Below are positions 8,594 through 17,124 of a DNA stretch of 64,000 bases, one piece after another. Below the pieces are notes generated by a model that was given only the letters and a program-made list of their open reading frames with translations, was not told the DNA's origin and did no database searches. The DNA comes from JBGVSA01 sp041807905 (GTDB lineage Bacteria; Pseudomonadota; Gammaproteobacteria; Burkholderiales; Rhodocyclaceae): the NCBI RefSeq assembly GCF_041807905.1, contig NZ_JBGVSA010000006.1:124001-188000 (forward strand), written 5' to 3'. The first letter of the stretch is position 1; each line of letters opens with the position of its first letter. The translations under genes were made by a program, and so were the position numbers.

Positions 8594-9269
8594 CTATCCA
8601 GTCCGGCGTATGGCGCGCGATGCCTTCGACCACGCGTTGCCAGCGGGTCTGCACCTGCGCATCGAGTTGGCTGCCGCCGGCCTCCAGCAACGCACCCCCG
8701 CGCGCGACCGAGTCGTCCTCGACAATGCGCGCCGGTTGACCAGAAGGTTGGTCGGCAAGGTATTGGGAGATGAGTTGCGCGTCAGCAGGATTCACACGCA
8801 AGGTTGCCGCCTGCTGGGGCAGTTGGGCCAGCGCTTCGCGGACGACGGCGAGCACGGCCTCGGGCCGCACGGCGAGCGTGTCGCGCACGATCTGGCGGGC
8901 CAGTTCGATGGCGAGCGACTGCAATTCGACGGCGACCTCCTGGTCAACCTGCGTCAGTACGTCGTCGAGCGACTGGACCATCTGGTGTAGCTCGGCCGCT
9001 TCGCGACGGCCGCGCGCGCTGCCTTCTTCGTAGCCGGAGTCGTAGCCGGCCTTGCGCGCTTCGGCTTCGATGCGCTCGATGTCTTCCAGCGTCGGGAGCG
9101 TCACGCCGGGCGCGATCTCCAGCGGCGCTGGTTCTTCAATGATCTGCGGCTCGAGTGTTTCGGGTTCGGTGGCGACCGCCACATCCATCGGCGGCGCATC
9201 GAATGCCGAAGGCTCCCAGCGCTGGAACGCGCCGGACGCCTGGTTGCGCGGGATGACGGGAGAATTCAT
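8586..9269 (-). CDS. fliH: flagellar assembly protein FliH
   Basis: A 227-residue protein that regulates FliI. The N terminus (MNSPVIPRNQASGAFQRWEP) matches the FliH opening that contacts FlhA, a GxxxG-like coiled coil follows (AGYDSGYEEGSARGRREAAE), then the conserved C-terminal FliH/V-ATPase E domain (ELARQIVRDTLAVRPEAVL). The ATG at 9269, with GGGGA 8 nt upstream, is preferred to one at 9326. The gene overlaps fliI by 8 bp. Confidence 0.93.
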   Translation of the reverse strand: MNSPVIPRNQASGAFQRWEPSAFDAPPMDVAVATEPETLEPQIIEEPAPLEIAPGVTLPTLEDIERIEAEARKAGYDSGYEEGSARGRREAAELHQMVQSLDDVLTQVDQEVAVELQSLAIELARQIVRDTLAVRPEAVLAVVREALAQLPQQAATLRVNPADAQLISQYLADQPSGQPARIVEDDSVARGGALLEAGGSQLDAQVQTRWQRVVEGIARHTPDWIDG

Positions 9270-9341
9270 GTCATTGATCCCCGCAGGCGCTGCGGTGTCG
9301 TTGCGGGGTGCTGTGCAAGGCGACAATGGAACGACTTCTCA

Positions 9342-10346
9342 TCATACGAAGCTGTCTCCACCGCCTTTGCCACCCAGCATGACCTGACCTTCTTCGGCCA
9401 GGCGGCGCGCGACCTTGAGGATGTCTTTCTGCGCGGTTTCCACTTCGGACAGGCGCACAGGCCCGCGCGATTCGAGGTCTTCGCGCAGCATGTCGGCTGC
9501 ACGGCTCGACATGTTGCGGAAGATTTTCTCGCGCACTTCCGGTGCCGCACCCTTGAGCGCAATGACAAGCTGGTCGGACTGCACTTCGCGCAGGATGACC
9601 TGCACGCCGCGGTCGTCGATGTCGAGGATGTTCTCGAACACGAACATCTCGTCGAGGATTTTCTGCGCCAGTTCTGGATCGTATTCGCGCAACTTGTCGA
9701 GCATGGCGGTCTCGGCCGCGCTGCCGACGAAGTTGAGGATTTCCGCCGCGTGGCGCGTGCCGCCCATGGCTGCCTTCTTGATCTGCGCCGAACCCGACAG
9801 CACGCGCGTGAGCGCTTCGTTCAGCTCGCGTAGCGCTGAAGGCTGCACGCCGTCGAGCGTAGCAATGCGCAACAGCACGTCATTGCGCAGGCGTTCGGGG
9901 AACTGCCGCATGATTTCGCCGGCGTGGTCGAACTCAAGGTGCACCAGGATCGTGGCGATGATCTGCGGATGCTCGTTCTTGATGAGGTCGGCGGCGGTGG
10001 CCGCGTCCATCCACTTGAGGCTTTCGATGCCAGCCGTATCCGAGCCCTGCAGCACGCGCGAAATCAGATTGGCGGCCCGCTCGTCGCCCAGCGCCTTGGT
10101 CAGCATGACGCGGATGGTCTCTTCATCCGGCTGGATGTGCGAGCCGTGCGCGGCGTAAAGCTGCATTTTCTCGACCAGCTTGCCGACGCGTTCGCGCGGG
10201 TTGGGCGGTAGCTTAGCCATGGCCGCGCCCAGCTTCTGCACTTCGCGCGGCGACATGTGCTTGAGCACTTCGGCCGCATGATCCGGGCCGAGCGTGAGCA
10301 GCAGCAGGGCGGCGTTCTCGACGCCTTCGTTACCTTCCTTCGCCAC
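9342..10346 (-). CDS. fliG: flagellar motor switch protein FliG
   Basis: A 334-residue protein of standard FliG length with three armadillo-like domains. The C-terminal domain contains the torque helix (MFVFENILDIDDRGVQVILR) and the end VRLSEVETAQKDILKVARRL; the middle domain has EHPQIIATILVHLE. FliG couples stator to rotor on the FliF ring. Its start lies 17 bp inside fliF, as usual for the fliF-fliG pair. Confidence 0.97.
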   Translation of the reverse strand: MAKEGNEGVENAALLLLTLGPDHAAEVLKHMSPREVQKLGAAMAKLPPNPRERVGKLVEKMQLYAAHGSHIQPDEETIRVMLTKALGDERAANLISRVLQGSDTAGIESLKWMDAATAADLIKNEHPQIIATILVHLEFDHAGEIMRQFPERLRNDVLLRIATLDGVQPSALRELNEALTRVLSGSAQIKKAAMGGTRHAAEILNFVGSAAETAMLDKLREYDPELAQKILDEMFVFENILDIDDRGVQVILREVQSDQLVIALKGAAPEVREKIFRNMSSRAADMLREDLESRGPVRLSEVETAQKDILKVARRLAEEGQVMLGGKGGGDSFV

Positions 10347-12021
10347 TGGTGCCTCCTCCCATCCATTCCTTGATCATCTGCGCCACGATCTTCGGGTCCT
10401 TCTGGACGATCTCGCGGGCGCGCTCCACCTTGCGTTCGAAGCTCATCTTCGCCAGCTCCGCTTCGAGCACTTCCGGCGGCACGTCGTCCAGATTAGTCTC
10501 GTCTTCCTCGTCGTCGACCATCACATCGATCCGCGGCTCTGCATCCACCGGCTCTGGCGGCTTGGGCACCACAGTGCGCACCAGCGGGCGGACCACGCCG
10601 AAGTACACCATCAGCGCGGCCAACAGCATCACCAGGTAGCGCGCACCTTCGCGCCCGTATTCGACGTATTCCGGGTCCTTCCAGATCGGCAGGGCCGGTG
10701 CCTCGACCTTGGCGGCTTCGGCGAACGCGGCATTGGCGAGGTTGATCGTGTCGCCGCGCGCCTGGCTGTAGCCAACCGCTTCACGCACGAGGTCGCTGAT
10801 TTTCTTCATCTCGGCATCGGTCAGCGGCGTAGCTTGCAGATTGCCCTTGCCGTCCTTGCCGGTCTTGTAGTTCAGCACCACCGCGACCGACAGCCGACGC
10901 ACCGCGCCCAGCGAGCGCTTGACGTGTTGCACGGTCTTGTCGAGTTCGTAGTTGGTGGTGGCATTGCGCGATTGCGTCAGCACCACCGGCGCGCTCTGGC
11001 TCTGGCCGGGCAGGGGCGGCGTGGTGAGCGGGGCGGTCGCCGGCGTGGGCGGCTGGTTCGACAGCGCGCCGGGCACGCCCATCGCGGGCGGCTGGTTGGT
11101 CTGGTTGTCGGCCGTCTGCTGGCTGCGGATCGCCGTGTTCGGGTTGGGGTTGGGCTTGTAGGTTTCGGACGTCTGCTCGGTGGCGTCAAAGTCCACGTCC
11201 GCCGTCACCTGCGCGCGGAAGTTGCCGTTGCCCAGCACCGGTTCGAGGATCGTCTGGATGCGCTTGATGTAGCTGGCTTCGACTTCATCGACGTATTCGA
11301 GCTGGGTCGGATCGAGCCCCGGCGAGCGCGGATCGCGCTTCTGCGTGAGCAGGTTGCCGTTCTGATCGATGATGCTGACCTGATCGGCCGACAGATCGGG
11401 CACGCTGGACGACACCAGATGCAGGATGCCCGCCACCTGCTGGGGTTCGAGACGACGCCCGGCACGCAGCGTCACCACCACCGACGCGCTGGGTTTTTGC
11501 TCGTCGCGCAAAAAGGCTGTCTGCTTGGGCATCGCCAGATGGACACGCGCGCCGCCCACGGCCGCGATCGACTGGATCGTGCGCGCCAGCTCACCTTCCA
11601 GCGCGCGCTGGTAGTTCACCTGCTCATTGAACTGCGACATGCCGAACTTCTGCGTGTCCATCAATTCAAAACCGACCATGCCGCCCTTGGGCAGACCTTG
11701 CGATGCCATCAGCAGGCGCAGCTCATTGGCGCGCTCGCTCGGTACCAGGATCGTGGCGCCGCCGGCTTCCACTTTGTACGGCACGTTCTGCTGCTGAAGC
11801 GCAGCCACGATCTGGCCGCCGTCCTTCTCCGCAAGGTTGGAGAAGAGCACCGCGTAATCCGGCTGCTTGCTCCACAGCCACATACCCACCAGCAGGGCGA
11901 TGGCCACGGCAAGCGCCACGCCACCCGCCAGCTTCTGGCGCTGCGTGAGCTTGTTCAGATTGTCGGTGATCGCCTGCCACGGTGAAGGTGGCGGAGCGGT
12001 GAGGGCGTCGTCGGCGGCCAT
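10330..12021 (-). CDS. fliF: flagellar MS-ring protein FliF
   Basis: A 563-residue inner-membrane ring protein with two membrane helices (about 31-50, GVALAVAIALLVGMWLW, and about 455-475, YLVMLLAALMVYFGVV), YscJ/FliF-type ring-building motifs between them (LRLLMASQGLPKGG, RVHLAMPKQTAF), a Pro/Gln/Thr-rich loop, and a C-terminal FliG-binding tail. It heads the minus-strand flagellar operon. The 170-bp gap to the divergent kinase gene contains a large inverted repeat. Confidence 0.97.
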   Translation of the reverse strand: MAADDALTAPPPSPWQAITDNLNKLTQRQKLAGGVALAVAIALLVGMWLWSKQPDYAVLFSNLAEKDGGQIVAALQQQNVPYKVEAGGATILVPSERANELRLLMASQGLPKGGMVGFELMDTQKFGMSQFNEQVNYQRALEGELARTIQSIAAVGGARVHLAMPKQTAFLRDEQKPSASVVVTLRAGRRLEPQQVAGILHLVSSSVPDLSADQVSIIDQNGNLLTQKRDPRSPGLDPTQLEYVDEVEASYIKRIQTILEPVLGNGNFRAQVTADVDFDATEQTSETYKPNPNPNTAIRSQQTADNQTNQPPAMGVPGALSNQPPTPATAPLTTPPLPGQSQSAPVVLTQSRNATTNYELDKTVQHVKRSLGAVRRLSVAVVLNYKTGKDGKGNLQATPLTDAEMKKISDLVREAVGYSQARGDTINLANAAFAEAAKVEAPALPIWKDPEYVEYGREGARYLVMLLAALMVYFGVVRPLVRTVVPKPPEPVDAEPRIDVMVDDEEDETNLDDVPPEVLEAELAKMSFERKVERAREIVQKDPKIVAQMIKEWMGGGTSGEGR

Positions 12022-12090
12022 GCTCGTGTCCAGTAGAGGCTACGGTCCCATTTCGGATGGACGCATTCTGAGCGCGGCACGGCTCGCGCG

Positions 12091-12121
12091 AGCCGGCAAT
12101 AAGCGGCAAGTTTTGCCGGCT
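12091..12121. promoter_or_regulatory. nested inverted repeat in the fliF/kinase intergenic region
   Basis: Outer arms AGCCGGCAA (12091-12099) and TTGCCGGCT (12113-12121) enclose a 16-bp palindrome CGGCAAGTTTTGCCGG (12104-12119). The 16-mer closely matches two others inside the regulator gene (14366-14381 and 14390-14405), so it may be a binding site for the FlrC-like activator encoded here. It lies 83 bp upstream of fliF and 71 bp upstream of the kinase start. Confidence 0.5.
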
Positions 12122-12191
12122 AATCCGGCCTCGGCCAGCGCATGGGCGGGCATAAAGTGCCATCCATCGCAAATGGCCCTGGCTAGCCATC

Positions 12192-13328
12192 ATGAACGCA
12201 CCCCTAACGCCGCCGCTGGATGCCGCTGGACTGGCCGAAGCCTTCCAGGTCTTCGCTCGCGCCTCGGAAGAGCTGACTCAGGCCTATGGCGGCCTGCAGC
12301 AGCAGGTCGGCGTCCTGACCGAACGGCTTGACCTGTTGCTTGAAGCGCTGCCCGCCGGCGTGGTCGTGCTCGACAACCATGGTCGCGTCGAGCAGATCAA
12401 CAAGGCTGCCAGCGCCATGCTGGGTAGCGCACTGGTCGGCAGCGATTGGCAGCCATTTGCCGCACGCATGCTGGTCGCCAGCGATACGCCGGGTGAATGG
12501 GAGCTTGCTTCGGCGGAAGCCGAATGCCGTGTGTCGATTTCGGAAACCGCGCTGGATCGCTCAGGCGGCCGCATCGTATTGCTGCACGACGTGACCGAAG
12601 CCTGGCGCATGCGCCGCGCCGCGGCGCGCAATGAACGCCTGGCCGCCATGGGCGAGATGGTCGCCGGGCTCGCACACCAATTGCGTACGCCACTGGCCTC
12701 GGCCCTGTTGTACACCGGGCACCTTGCCAATACGCAACTGGCCGCCACGCAGCGCGCGGACGTTGCCGGCCGCGCGGTAGAACGCCTGCGCCACCTCGAA
12801 CGGCTGATCCAAGACATGTTGATCTTCGCCCGTGGCGAGGCACTTGGCCGCGAAGCCTTCGGCATCTGCGAGCTGATCGCCGAGCTGCGTCACACCATCG
12901 AACCCGTGGCCGCACGCGGCGGCGTGGTGTTCGACACCGACTGCGCGGCAGGCACCGAGCAAGTCTTCGGGAATCGCAAAGAGATCGCCGCCGCACTCAC
13001 CAACCTGCTTGAGAACGCATTGCAGGTGCTGGGCGAGGGCGGTCGTGTGCTGCTGGCCGCCGATCTCGACGGCGAAGCGGTGCGATTCCGCGTGCGCGAC
13101 GACGGCCGTGGCATCGAGCCGGCCATGCAGGACCGCCTCTTTGAACCTTTCTTCACCACGCGCGCGGACGGCACCGGTCTTGGACTGGCCATCGCGCGCG
13201 GTGTGGCGCGTGCGCACGGTGGCGACATCGCGCTGTGGTCCGAGCCCGGCGTGGGGAGTGAGTTCACGTTCTCGCTGCCGCTCATCGTGCAGAACGAAGT
13301 GGCCAGAACTGAGGAGCTTGCCGCATGA
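12192..13328 (+). CDS. flagellar two-component sensor kinase (FlrB/FleS-like)
   Basis: A 378-residue soluble histidine kinase with no membrane helix. An N-terminal coiled coil leads into a PAS-like domain (about 50-140: LPAGVVVLDNHGRVEQIN), then the HisKA dimerisation helix with the phospho-acceptor His in GLAHQLRTPL (about residue 161), the N box LTNLLENAL, and the ATP lid motifs DDGRGIEP and GTGLGLAI. Linked directly to an NtrC-type regulator inside a flagellar cluster, it matches FlrB/FleS kinases that control class III flagellar genes through sigma-54. Confidence 0.88.
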   Translation: MNAPLTPPLDAAGLAEAFQVFARASEELTQAYGGLQQQVGVLTERLDLLLEALPAGVVVLDNHGRVEQINKAASAMLGSALVGSDWQPFAARMLVASDTPGEWELASAEAECRVSISETALDRSGGRIVLLHDVTEAWRMRRAAARNERLAAMGEMVAGLAHQLRTPLASALLYTGHLANTQLAATQRADVAGRAVERLRHLERLIQDMLIFARGEALGREAFGICELIAELRHTIEPVAARGGVVFDTDCAAGTEQVFGNRKEIAAALTNLLENALQVLGEGGRVLLAADLDGEAVRFRVRDDGRGIEPAMQDRLFEPFFTTRADGTGLGLAIARGVARAHGGDIALWSEPGVGSEFTFSLPLIVQNEVARTEELAA

Positions 13329-13396
13329 GCACGCCGGCCAATCCGAATGAACCCAGCGCGCATGCACCGCGCCCCTGCGAACAGGACCTGACATGA
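13325..13396 (+). CDS. 23-codon linking ORF between kinase and regulator genes
   Basis: ATG at 13325 overlaps the kinase TGA (ATGA) and its own TGA at 13394-13396 overlaps the ATG of the regulator (ATGA). The peptide MSTPANPNEPSAHAPRPC continues for five more residues and has no recognisable domain. The double 4-bp overlap suggests it may serve to keep ribosomes coupled across the gap between the two genes. It could also be chance in GC-rich DNA. Confidence 0.35.
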   Translation: MSTPANPNEPSAHAPRPCEQDLT

Positions 13397-14787
13397 TCGA
13401 AACGCTCAACATTCTGGTGGTCGACGACGACGCGGCACTGCGCGACGCGATCGAACTGATCCTCAGCTCGGCCGGCCACCGCGTCACGCTTGCCGCCAGT
13501 GGGCCAGAAGCTTTGCAGACGCTCGACGGCGCGCACTTCAATCTGGTCATCAGCGATCTGCGCATGGACCCGATGGACGGGCTCGAACTGCTCGGCCAGA
13601 TCCGCGCGCGCCACAGGCATCTGCCAGTGCTGCTGATGACCGCTTTCGGCGACGTCGACAAGGCCGTGGCCGCCATGCGCGGCGGTGCGTGCGAATTCCT
13701 GATGAAGCCGTTCGAAGCCGACGTGTTGCTGGAAAACGTGCGCCGCCACGCGCGCGTCACGCCGACGCAGGACGACATGGTGGCCGAAGACCCGCGCACG
13801 CGCGCCGTGCTGGCACTGGCCGCCAAAGTCGCGCAAACGGATGCAACGGTGCTGCTGACAGGCGAATCCGGCACCGGCAAGGAAGTTTTCGCGCGCTACA
13901 TCCACCAGCATTCCCGTCGCAAGAGCGGGCCGTTCGTGGCGATCAATTGCGCGGCGATCCCCGAAAACCTTCTCGAAGCCACGCTGTTCGGTTTTGAGAA
14001 GGGCAGCTTTACCGGGGCGCAGACTTCACAGGCCGGCAAATTCGAGCAAGCACAGGGCGGCACCATTCTGCTCGACGAAATTTCCGAAATGCCGCTCGGT
14101 CTGCAAGCCAAGATGCTGCGCGTGCTACAGGAACGCGAAGTCGAACGCGTCGGCGGCAAGAAGGCGATTCCGCTCGACATCCGCGTGCTGGCCACCAGCA
14201 ACCGCGACATGCTGCGCGAAGTGCAGGGCGGACGCTTCCGCGAAGACTTGTACTACCGTCTGAATGTGTTCCCCCTGGCGATCCCGAGCCTGCGCGAGCG
14301 GCCGGGCGACGTGCTTGCGCTGGCGGCCCATTTTGTCGGTCGGCACGGCGAACGGATCGGCAAAACGGCAAGAATTGCCGGCGAAGCGGCGGCAGTTCTT
14401 GCCGGTTGGCGCTGGCCCGGCAACGTGCGCGAACTGGAAAACACTGTGCAACGCGCGCTGATATTGGCCAGCGGCGACACCATGACGGCCGACGACGTGC
14501 GCATGTGCCTGCCGGACTGGACGCCCGATGGCGCCGTCGCCGCGCCTTTCGCCGCCATCGCGCCCGCTGCACCGGCCATGGACTTCCAGCCCGCTGCAAT
14601 GTCCATCGCCATGCCGCAAGCAGAGGACAAGCCAGCCAGCATGCGTGATCTGGAGCGCGTCCACATCCTCGAAACCCTGCGCGCCGTGGGCGGCTCGCGC
14701 AAGAAGGCCGTCGAGCGGCTGGGCATTTCGGAGCGCACGCTGCGCTACAAATTGCAGCAGTACCGTGAAGAGGGCGTGGTCATCTGA
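13393..14787 (+). CDS. sigma-54-dependent flagellar response regulator (FlrC/FleR-like)
   Basis: A 464-residue NtrC-family activator. The receiver (about 1-120) has VVDDDAALRD and the acceptor Asp in VISDLRMDP; the AAA+ domain (about 135-370) has Walker A GESGTGKE, the sigma-54 contact loop GSFTGA (the common form is GAFTGA), GGTILLDEI and an R finger region; the C terminus is a Fis-type helix-turn-helix (KKAVERLGISERTLRYKLQQ). It is encoded after its partner kinase and before fliE, which carries a sigma-54 promoter. Confidence 0.92.
   Translation: MIETLNILVVDDDAALRDAIELILSSAGHRVTLAASGPEALQTLDGAHFNLVISDLRMDPMDGLELLGQIRARHRHLPVLLMTAFGDVDKAVAAMRGGACEFLMKPFEADVLLENVRRHARVTPTQDDMVAEDPRTRAVLALAAKVAQTDATVLLTGESGTGKEVFARYIHQHSRRKSGPFVAINCAAIPENLLEATLFGFEKGSFTGAQTSQAGKFEQAQGGTILLDEISEMPLGLQAKMLRVLQEREVERVGGKKAIPLDIRVLATSNRDMLREVQGGRFREDLYYRLNVFPLAIPSLRERPGDVLALAAHFVGRHGERIGKTARIAGEAAAVLAGWRWPGNVRELENTVQRALILASGDTMTADDVRMCLPDWTPDGAVAAPFAAIAPAAPAMDFQPAAMSIAMPQAEDKPASMRDLERVHILETLRAVGGSRKKAVERLGISERTLRYKLQQYREEGVVI
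14366..14381. promoter_or_regulatory. intragenic palindrome 1 (putative activator site)
   Basis: CGGCAAGAATTGCCGG, a perfect 16-bp palindrome inside the regulator gene, 24 bp (start to start) from a second copy and about 415 bp upstream of the fliE sigma-54 promoter. Enhancers of sigma-54 activators can act at such distances. The role is inferred from repetition and position. Confidence 0.4.
14390..14405. promoter_or_regulatory. intragenic palindrome 2 (putative activator site)
   Basis: CGGCAGTTCTTGCCGG, close to the palindrome at 14366-14381 and to the 16-mer at 12104-12119 near fliF, with one half-site change. The tandem arrangement is what dimer pairs of an NtrC-type activator usually bind. 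Confidence 0.4.
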
Positions 14788-14795
14788 ACGCAGAC

Positions 14796-14811
14796 AGGTA
14801 CGGGGATTGCT
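14796..14811 (+). promoter_or_regulatory. sigma-54 promoter of fliE
   Basis: AGGTACGGGGATTGCT fits the -24/-12 consensus TGGYACRNNNNTTGCW at all fixed positions except the first, with GG and GC exactly 12 bp apart. It lies 67 bp upstream of the fliE start and just after the sigma-54 activator gene. Confidence 0.8.
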
Positions 14812-14877
14812 TTAGCCTTCAGCAAAAGCATCGCCTGCCGTAAGTAGAGTCAGGCACCGACAAGGCACAGAACACAT

Positions 14878-15195
14878 ATGGACACCAGCGCAATCGATCA
14901 GATGCTCGGCCACTTGCGCGCCGCCAGCGACCTGGCGGCAGGCAAGAGCTCGGCTGCGCCGGCCGCAGGCGGAGCGGACTTCGGGCAGGCACTGCAAACC
15001 GCGCTCAAGGACGTCAGCGCCGCGCAGCAAAGCGCCCAGCAGATGTCGCAGGACTTCTCCACCGGCACGTCGGAGGTCAACCTGCAGGACGTGATGATCA
15101 ACCTTCAAAAGGCCAACCTCTCGTTCCAGCAGATGGTTCAGGTGCGCAACAAGCTTGTGAACGCGTACCAGGACATCATGAATATGCAGGTCTGA
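14878..15195 (+). CDS. fliE: flagellar hook-basal body complex protein FliE
   Basis: A 105-residue protein with the FliE signature at its C terminus (VNLQDVMINLQKANLSFQQM, then VQVRNKLVNAYQDIMNMQV). FliE joins the MS ring to the rod and is one of the first export substrates. It is transcribed divergently from fliF, separated by the two regulator genes, and should be under sigma-54 control. Confidence 0.95.
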   Translation: MDTSAIDQMLGHLRAASDLAAGKSSAAPAAGGADFGQALQTALKDVSAAQQSAQQMSQDFSTGTSEVNLQDVMINLQKANLSFQQMVQVRNKLVNAYQDIMNMQV

Positions 15196-15237
15196 GCAAT
15201 CCAGCACATTGCGCGCAGGGCGACCTGCGAAATCACC

Positions 15238-15276
15238 GCCGCCCATGGGCGGCATGCTTTGTTCCCTTATCGGGAA
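15238..15276 (+). terminator. hairpins downstream of fliE
   Basis: GCCGCCCATGGGCGGC (15238-15253) is a self-complementary stem followed by ATGCTTTGTT, then a second small hairpin TTCCC-TTAT-CGGGAA. Their position after fliE and before the convergent aminotransferase gene suggests a bidirectional end of transcription. Confidence 0.45.
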
Positions 15277-15316
15277 TCATCGACAGCGTTTGTCATGATC
15301 GGCCGGGCGTGAGCGC

Positions 15317-16507
15317 TTATGCGCCGCGTTCCTCTTGCAGCCGGCGCATGAAGCGCCCGAGCCGTTCGATGGCCTCGCTTAATTGCTCGGTGGAGGCTGC
15401 ATATGACAACCGCACGTGCGCATCCGCCCCACAATCGCCAAAGTCGCGTCCCGGCGTGAGCGCCACATGCGCCTCGTGCAGCGCACGTTCGCAGAATTGC
15501 CATGCCGTCAGCCCCGTGCCGCGCACGTCGAAATACACGTAGAACGCGCCGTCGGGTGGCACCGGCACCGGCAGGCCGATGCGCGCCAGTCCATCGAGTA
15601 CCAATGCCCGGCGGCGGGCGAACTCTTGCCGGCGTGCTTCGCACACGGCGAGGGATTCTGGCGTAAAGCACGTCAGCGCGGCCATCTGCGCCAGCGTGGA
15701 CGGGCAGATGAAGTAGTTCTGCGCCAGCCGTTCCATGACCGGCACCAGGGCTTCGGGCACGACGCACCAGCCCAGGCGCCAGCCTGTCATGCCGAAATAC
15801 TTGGAGAAACTGTTGATGACGAAGGCGTCATCGTCGACGGCCAGCACTGTCTGCGGTGCACGCCCATGGGCGTCGGGGTCGCCGAGATTCAGGTAGATCT
15901 CATCGACGATGCGGAAGGCGTCGTGCGCGCGCGCCCAATCGCAGATGGCGGCCAGTTCGGCCGGCAATATCGACGTTCCCGTCGGGTTGGAAGGTGTGGC
16001 GATCATCAGGCCGCGCGTGCGCTCGCTCCAGTGCGTGCGTACCGCTTCCGCGCTCAGCTGATAGCGGGTCGACGCGTCGGTGGGCAGTAGTTTGACGTCG
16101 GCGCCGAAACTGGCGAGGAACTGGCGGTTGCATGGGTACGAGGGGTCGCCCACGATGACTTCGTCGCCTTCATCGACCAGCGCCGCTGCCGCCAACAGTA
16201 ATGCGCCGGACGCACCTGCGGTGACGACCACCCGGGACGGATCGATCTCCACTCCATGCATCTGACGGTAAAAGCCGGCAATCGCATCGCGCAGCTCCGG
16301 CAGTCCGAGCGCGGCGGTGTACGCCAGCGGACGACCGTCCATGATCGTGCGCATCGTTTCGATCACTGCGGGCGGCGCGCCGAAATCTGGTTCGCCGATG
16401 TTGAGCTTGATGAGTGCATGCCCCTCGGCTTCAAGAGCAGCGGCGCGCTTGCCGAACTCCATCGCGTAGAACGGCGCGACGTTTTGTGCGCGTTGCGAGA
16501 CTTTCAT
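15317..16507 (-). CDS. PLP-dependent class I/II aminotransferase
   Basis: A 396-residue fold-type I aminotransferase. The PLP-binding lysine lies in NSFSKYFGMTGWRLGW, with upstream KLNIGEPDFGAPPAV, TAGASGALLLAAAALVDEGD and the carboxylate-binding Arg near the C terminus in HVRLSYAAS. Family members transfer amino groups from aspartate, alanine or aromatic amino acids; the sequence alone does not fix the substrate. It stands alone, with hemG-like and proQ genes upstream. Confidence 0.88.
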   Translation of the reverse strand: MKVSQRAQNVAPFYAMEFGKRAAALEAEGHALIKLNIGEPDFGAPPAVIETMRTIMDGRPLAYTAALGLPELRDAIAGFYRQMHGVEIDPSRVVVTAGASGALLLAAAALVDEGDEVIVGDPSYPCNRQFLASFGADVKLLPTDASTRYQLSAEAVRTHWSERTRGLMIATPSNPTGTSILPAELAAICDWARAHDAFRIVDEIYLNLGDPDAHGRAPQTVLAVDDDAFVINSFSKYFGMTGWRLGWCVVPEALVPVMERLAQNYFICPSTLAQMAALTCFTPESLAVCEARRQEFARRRALVLDGLARIGLPVPVPPDGAFYVYFDVRGTGLTAWQFCERALHEAHVALTPGRDFGDCGADAHVRLSYAASTEQLSEAIERLGRFMRRLQEERGA

Positions 16508-16578
16508 GATGACCTTCTGTGAATCTGCCGCCGTCGGCGGCGTCGCTCATTATTGAACCACGCGCCACCGCGTAGCGG

Positions 16579-17124
16579 TCAATGTGGCGCAGATCCGAGC
16601 ACATCGGCCAGGCGATCCGAAAAACGCTCGACCTGCCCCCAGTCGGTGTAGTCGAGGACCGATACACCATCGCTCGGCCCGCCGGTGAGTTTCATGATGA
16701 GACGGATCATCTGGCGATCGAACCAGCGGCAGCGCATGTAGTCGAGCCGCCCACCGAAGGCCTCGGCGAGCAGGGGGCGCAGACCGCTCTGCGCCATGGC
16801 GCGGCGCAGGTAGGGATTGTCCCGGGCGGAGCGACGGTCCGGGCGACGGGCGCTCAGGCACACGACGGCCAGGGCGGCCGGATGTTGCGGCGTCATCGCC
16901 AGACGCTGCAATGCTGCGCGAGCGGCCGGCAGCAAGCGCCCATAACGCACCGCCGCAACAACGAGCACGGGCCCGTCAGGCAATGGCGGCGGCACGGAAC
17001 CGAGTTCTTCGGTTTGCGTCCGGATGCCGAGCGCCTGCAAGCGCGTGGCCATCCGTTGTGCGATTTCGGCGGAGCGGCCATCGAACGTGGCCACCCAAAG
17101 GGTGAGGGCAGGCTGGACAGACAT
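16579..17124 (-). CDS. hemG: HemG-like flavodoxin, menaquinone/ubiquinone-dependent protoporphyrinogen oxidase
   Basis: A 181-residue flavodoxin-type protein, the same length as E. coli HemG, which oxidises protoporphyrinogen IX to protoporphyrin IX with a quinone. The C-terminal part shows the HemG-like stretch MRCRWFDRQMIRLIMKLTGG and LDYTDWGQVERFSDRL, and the middle has DNPYLRRAM. The ATG at 17124 matches the known N-terminal beta strand (TLWVATFDGRSAEIAQRM). An in-frame start 54 codons upstream gives only Arg-rich sequence and is unlikely. Confidence 0.68.
   Translation of the reverse strand: MSVQPALTLWVATFDGRSAEIAQRMATRLQALGIRTQTEELGSVPPPLPDGPVLVVAAVRYGRLLPAARAALQRLAMTPQHPAALAVVCLSARRPDRRSARDNPYLRRAMAQSGLRPLLAEAFGGRLDYMRCRWFDRQMIRLIMKLTGGPSDGVSVLDYTDWGQVERFSDRLADVLGSAPH

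Noticed and set aside
12022..12190. Sigma-54 promoter for fliF or the kinase gene
   Set aside because: Several GG and GC pairs occur (for example TGGCACTTTATGCC on the minus strand), but the spacing is 10 or 11 bp rather than 12.
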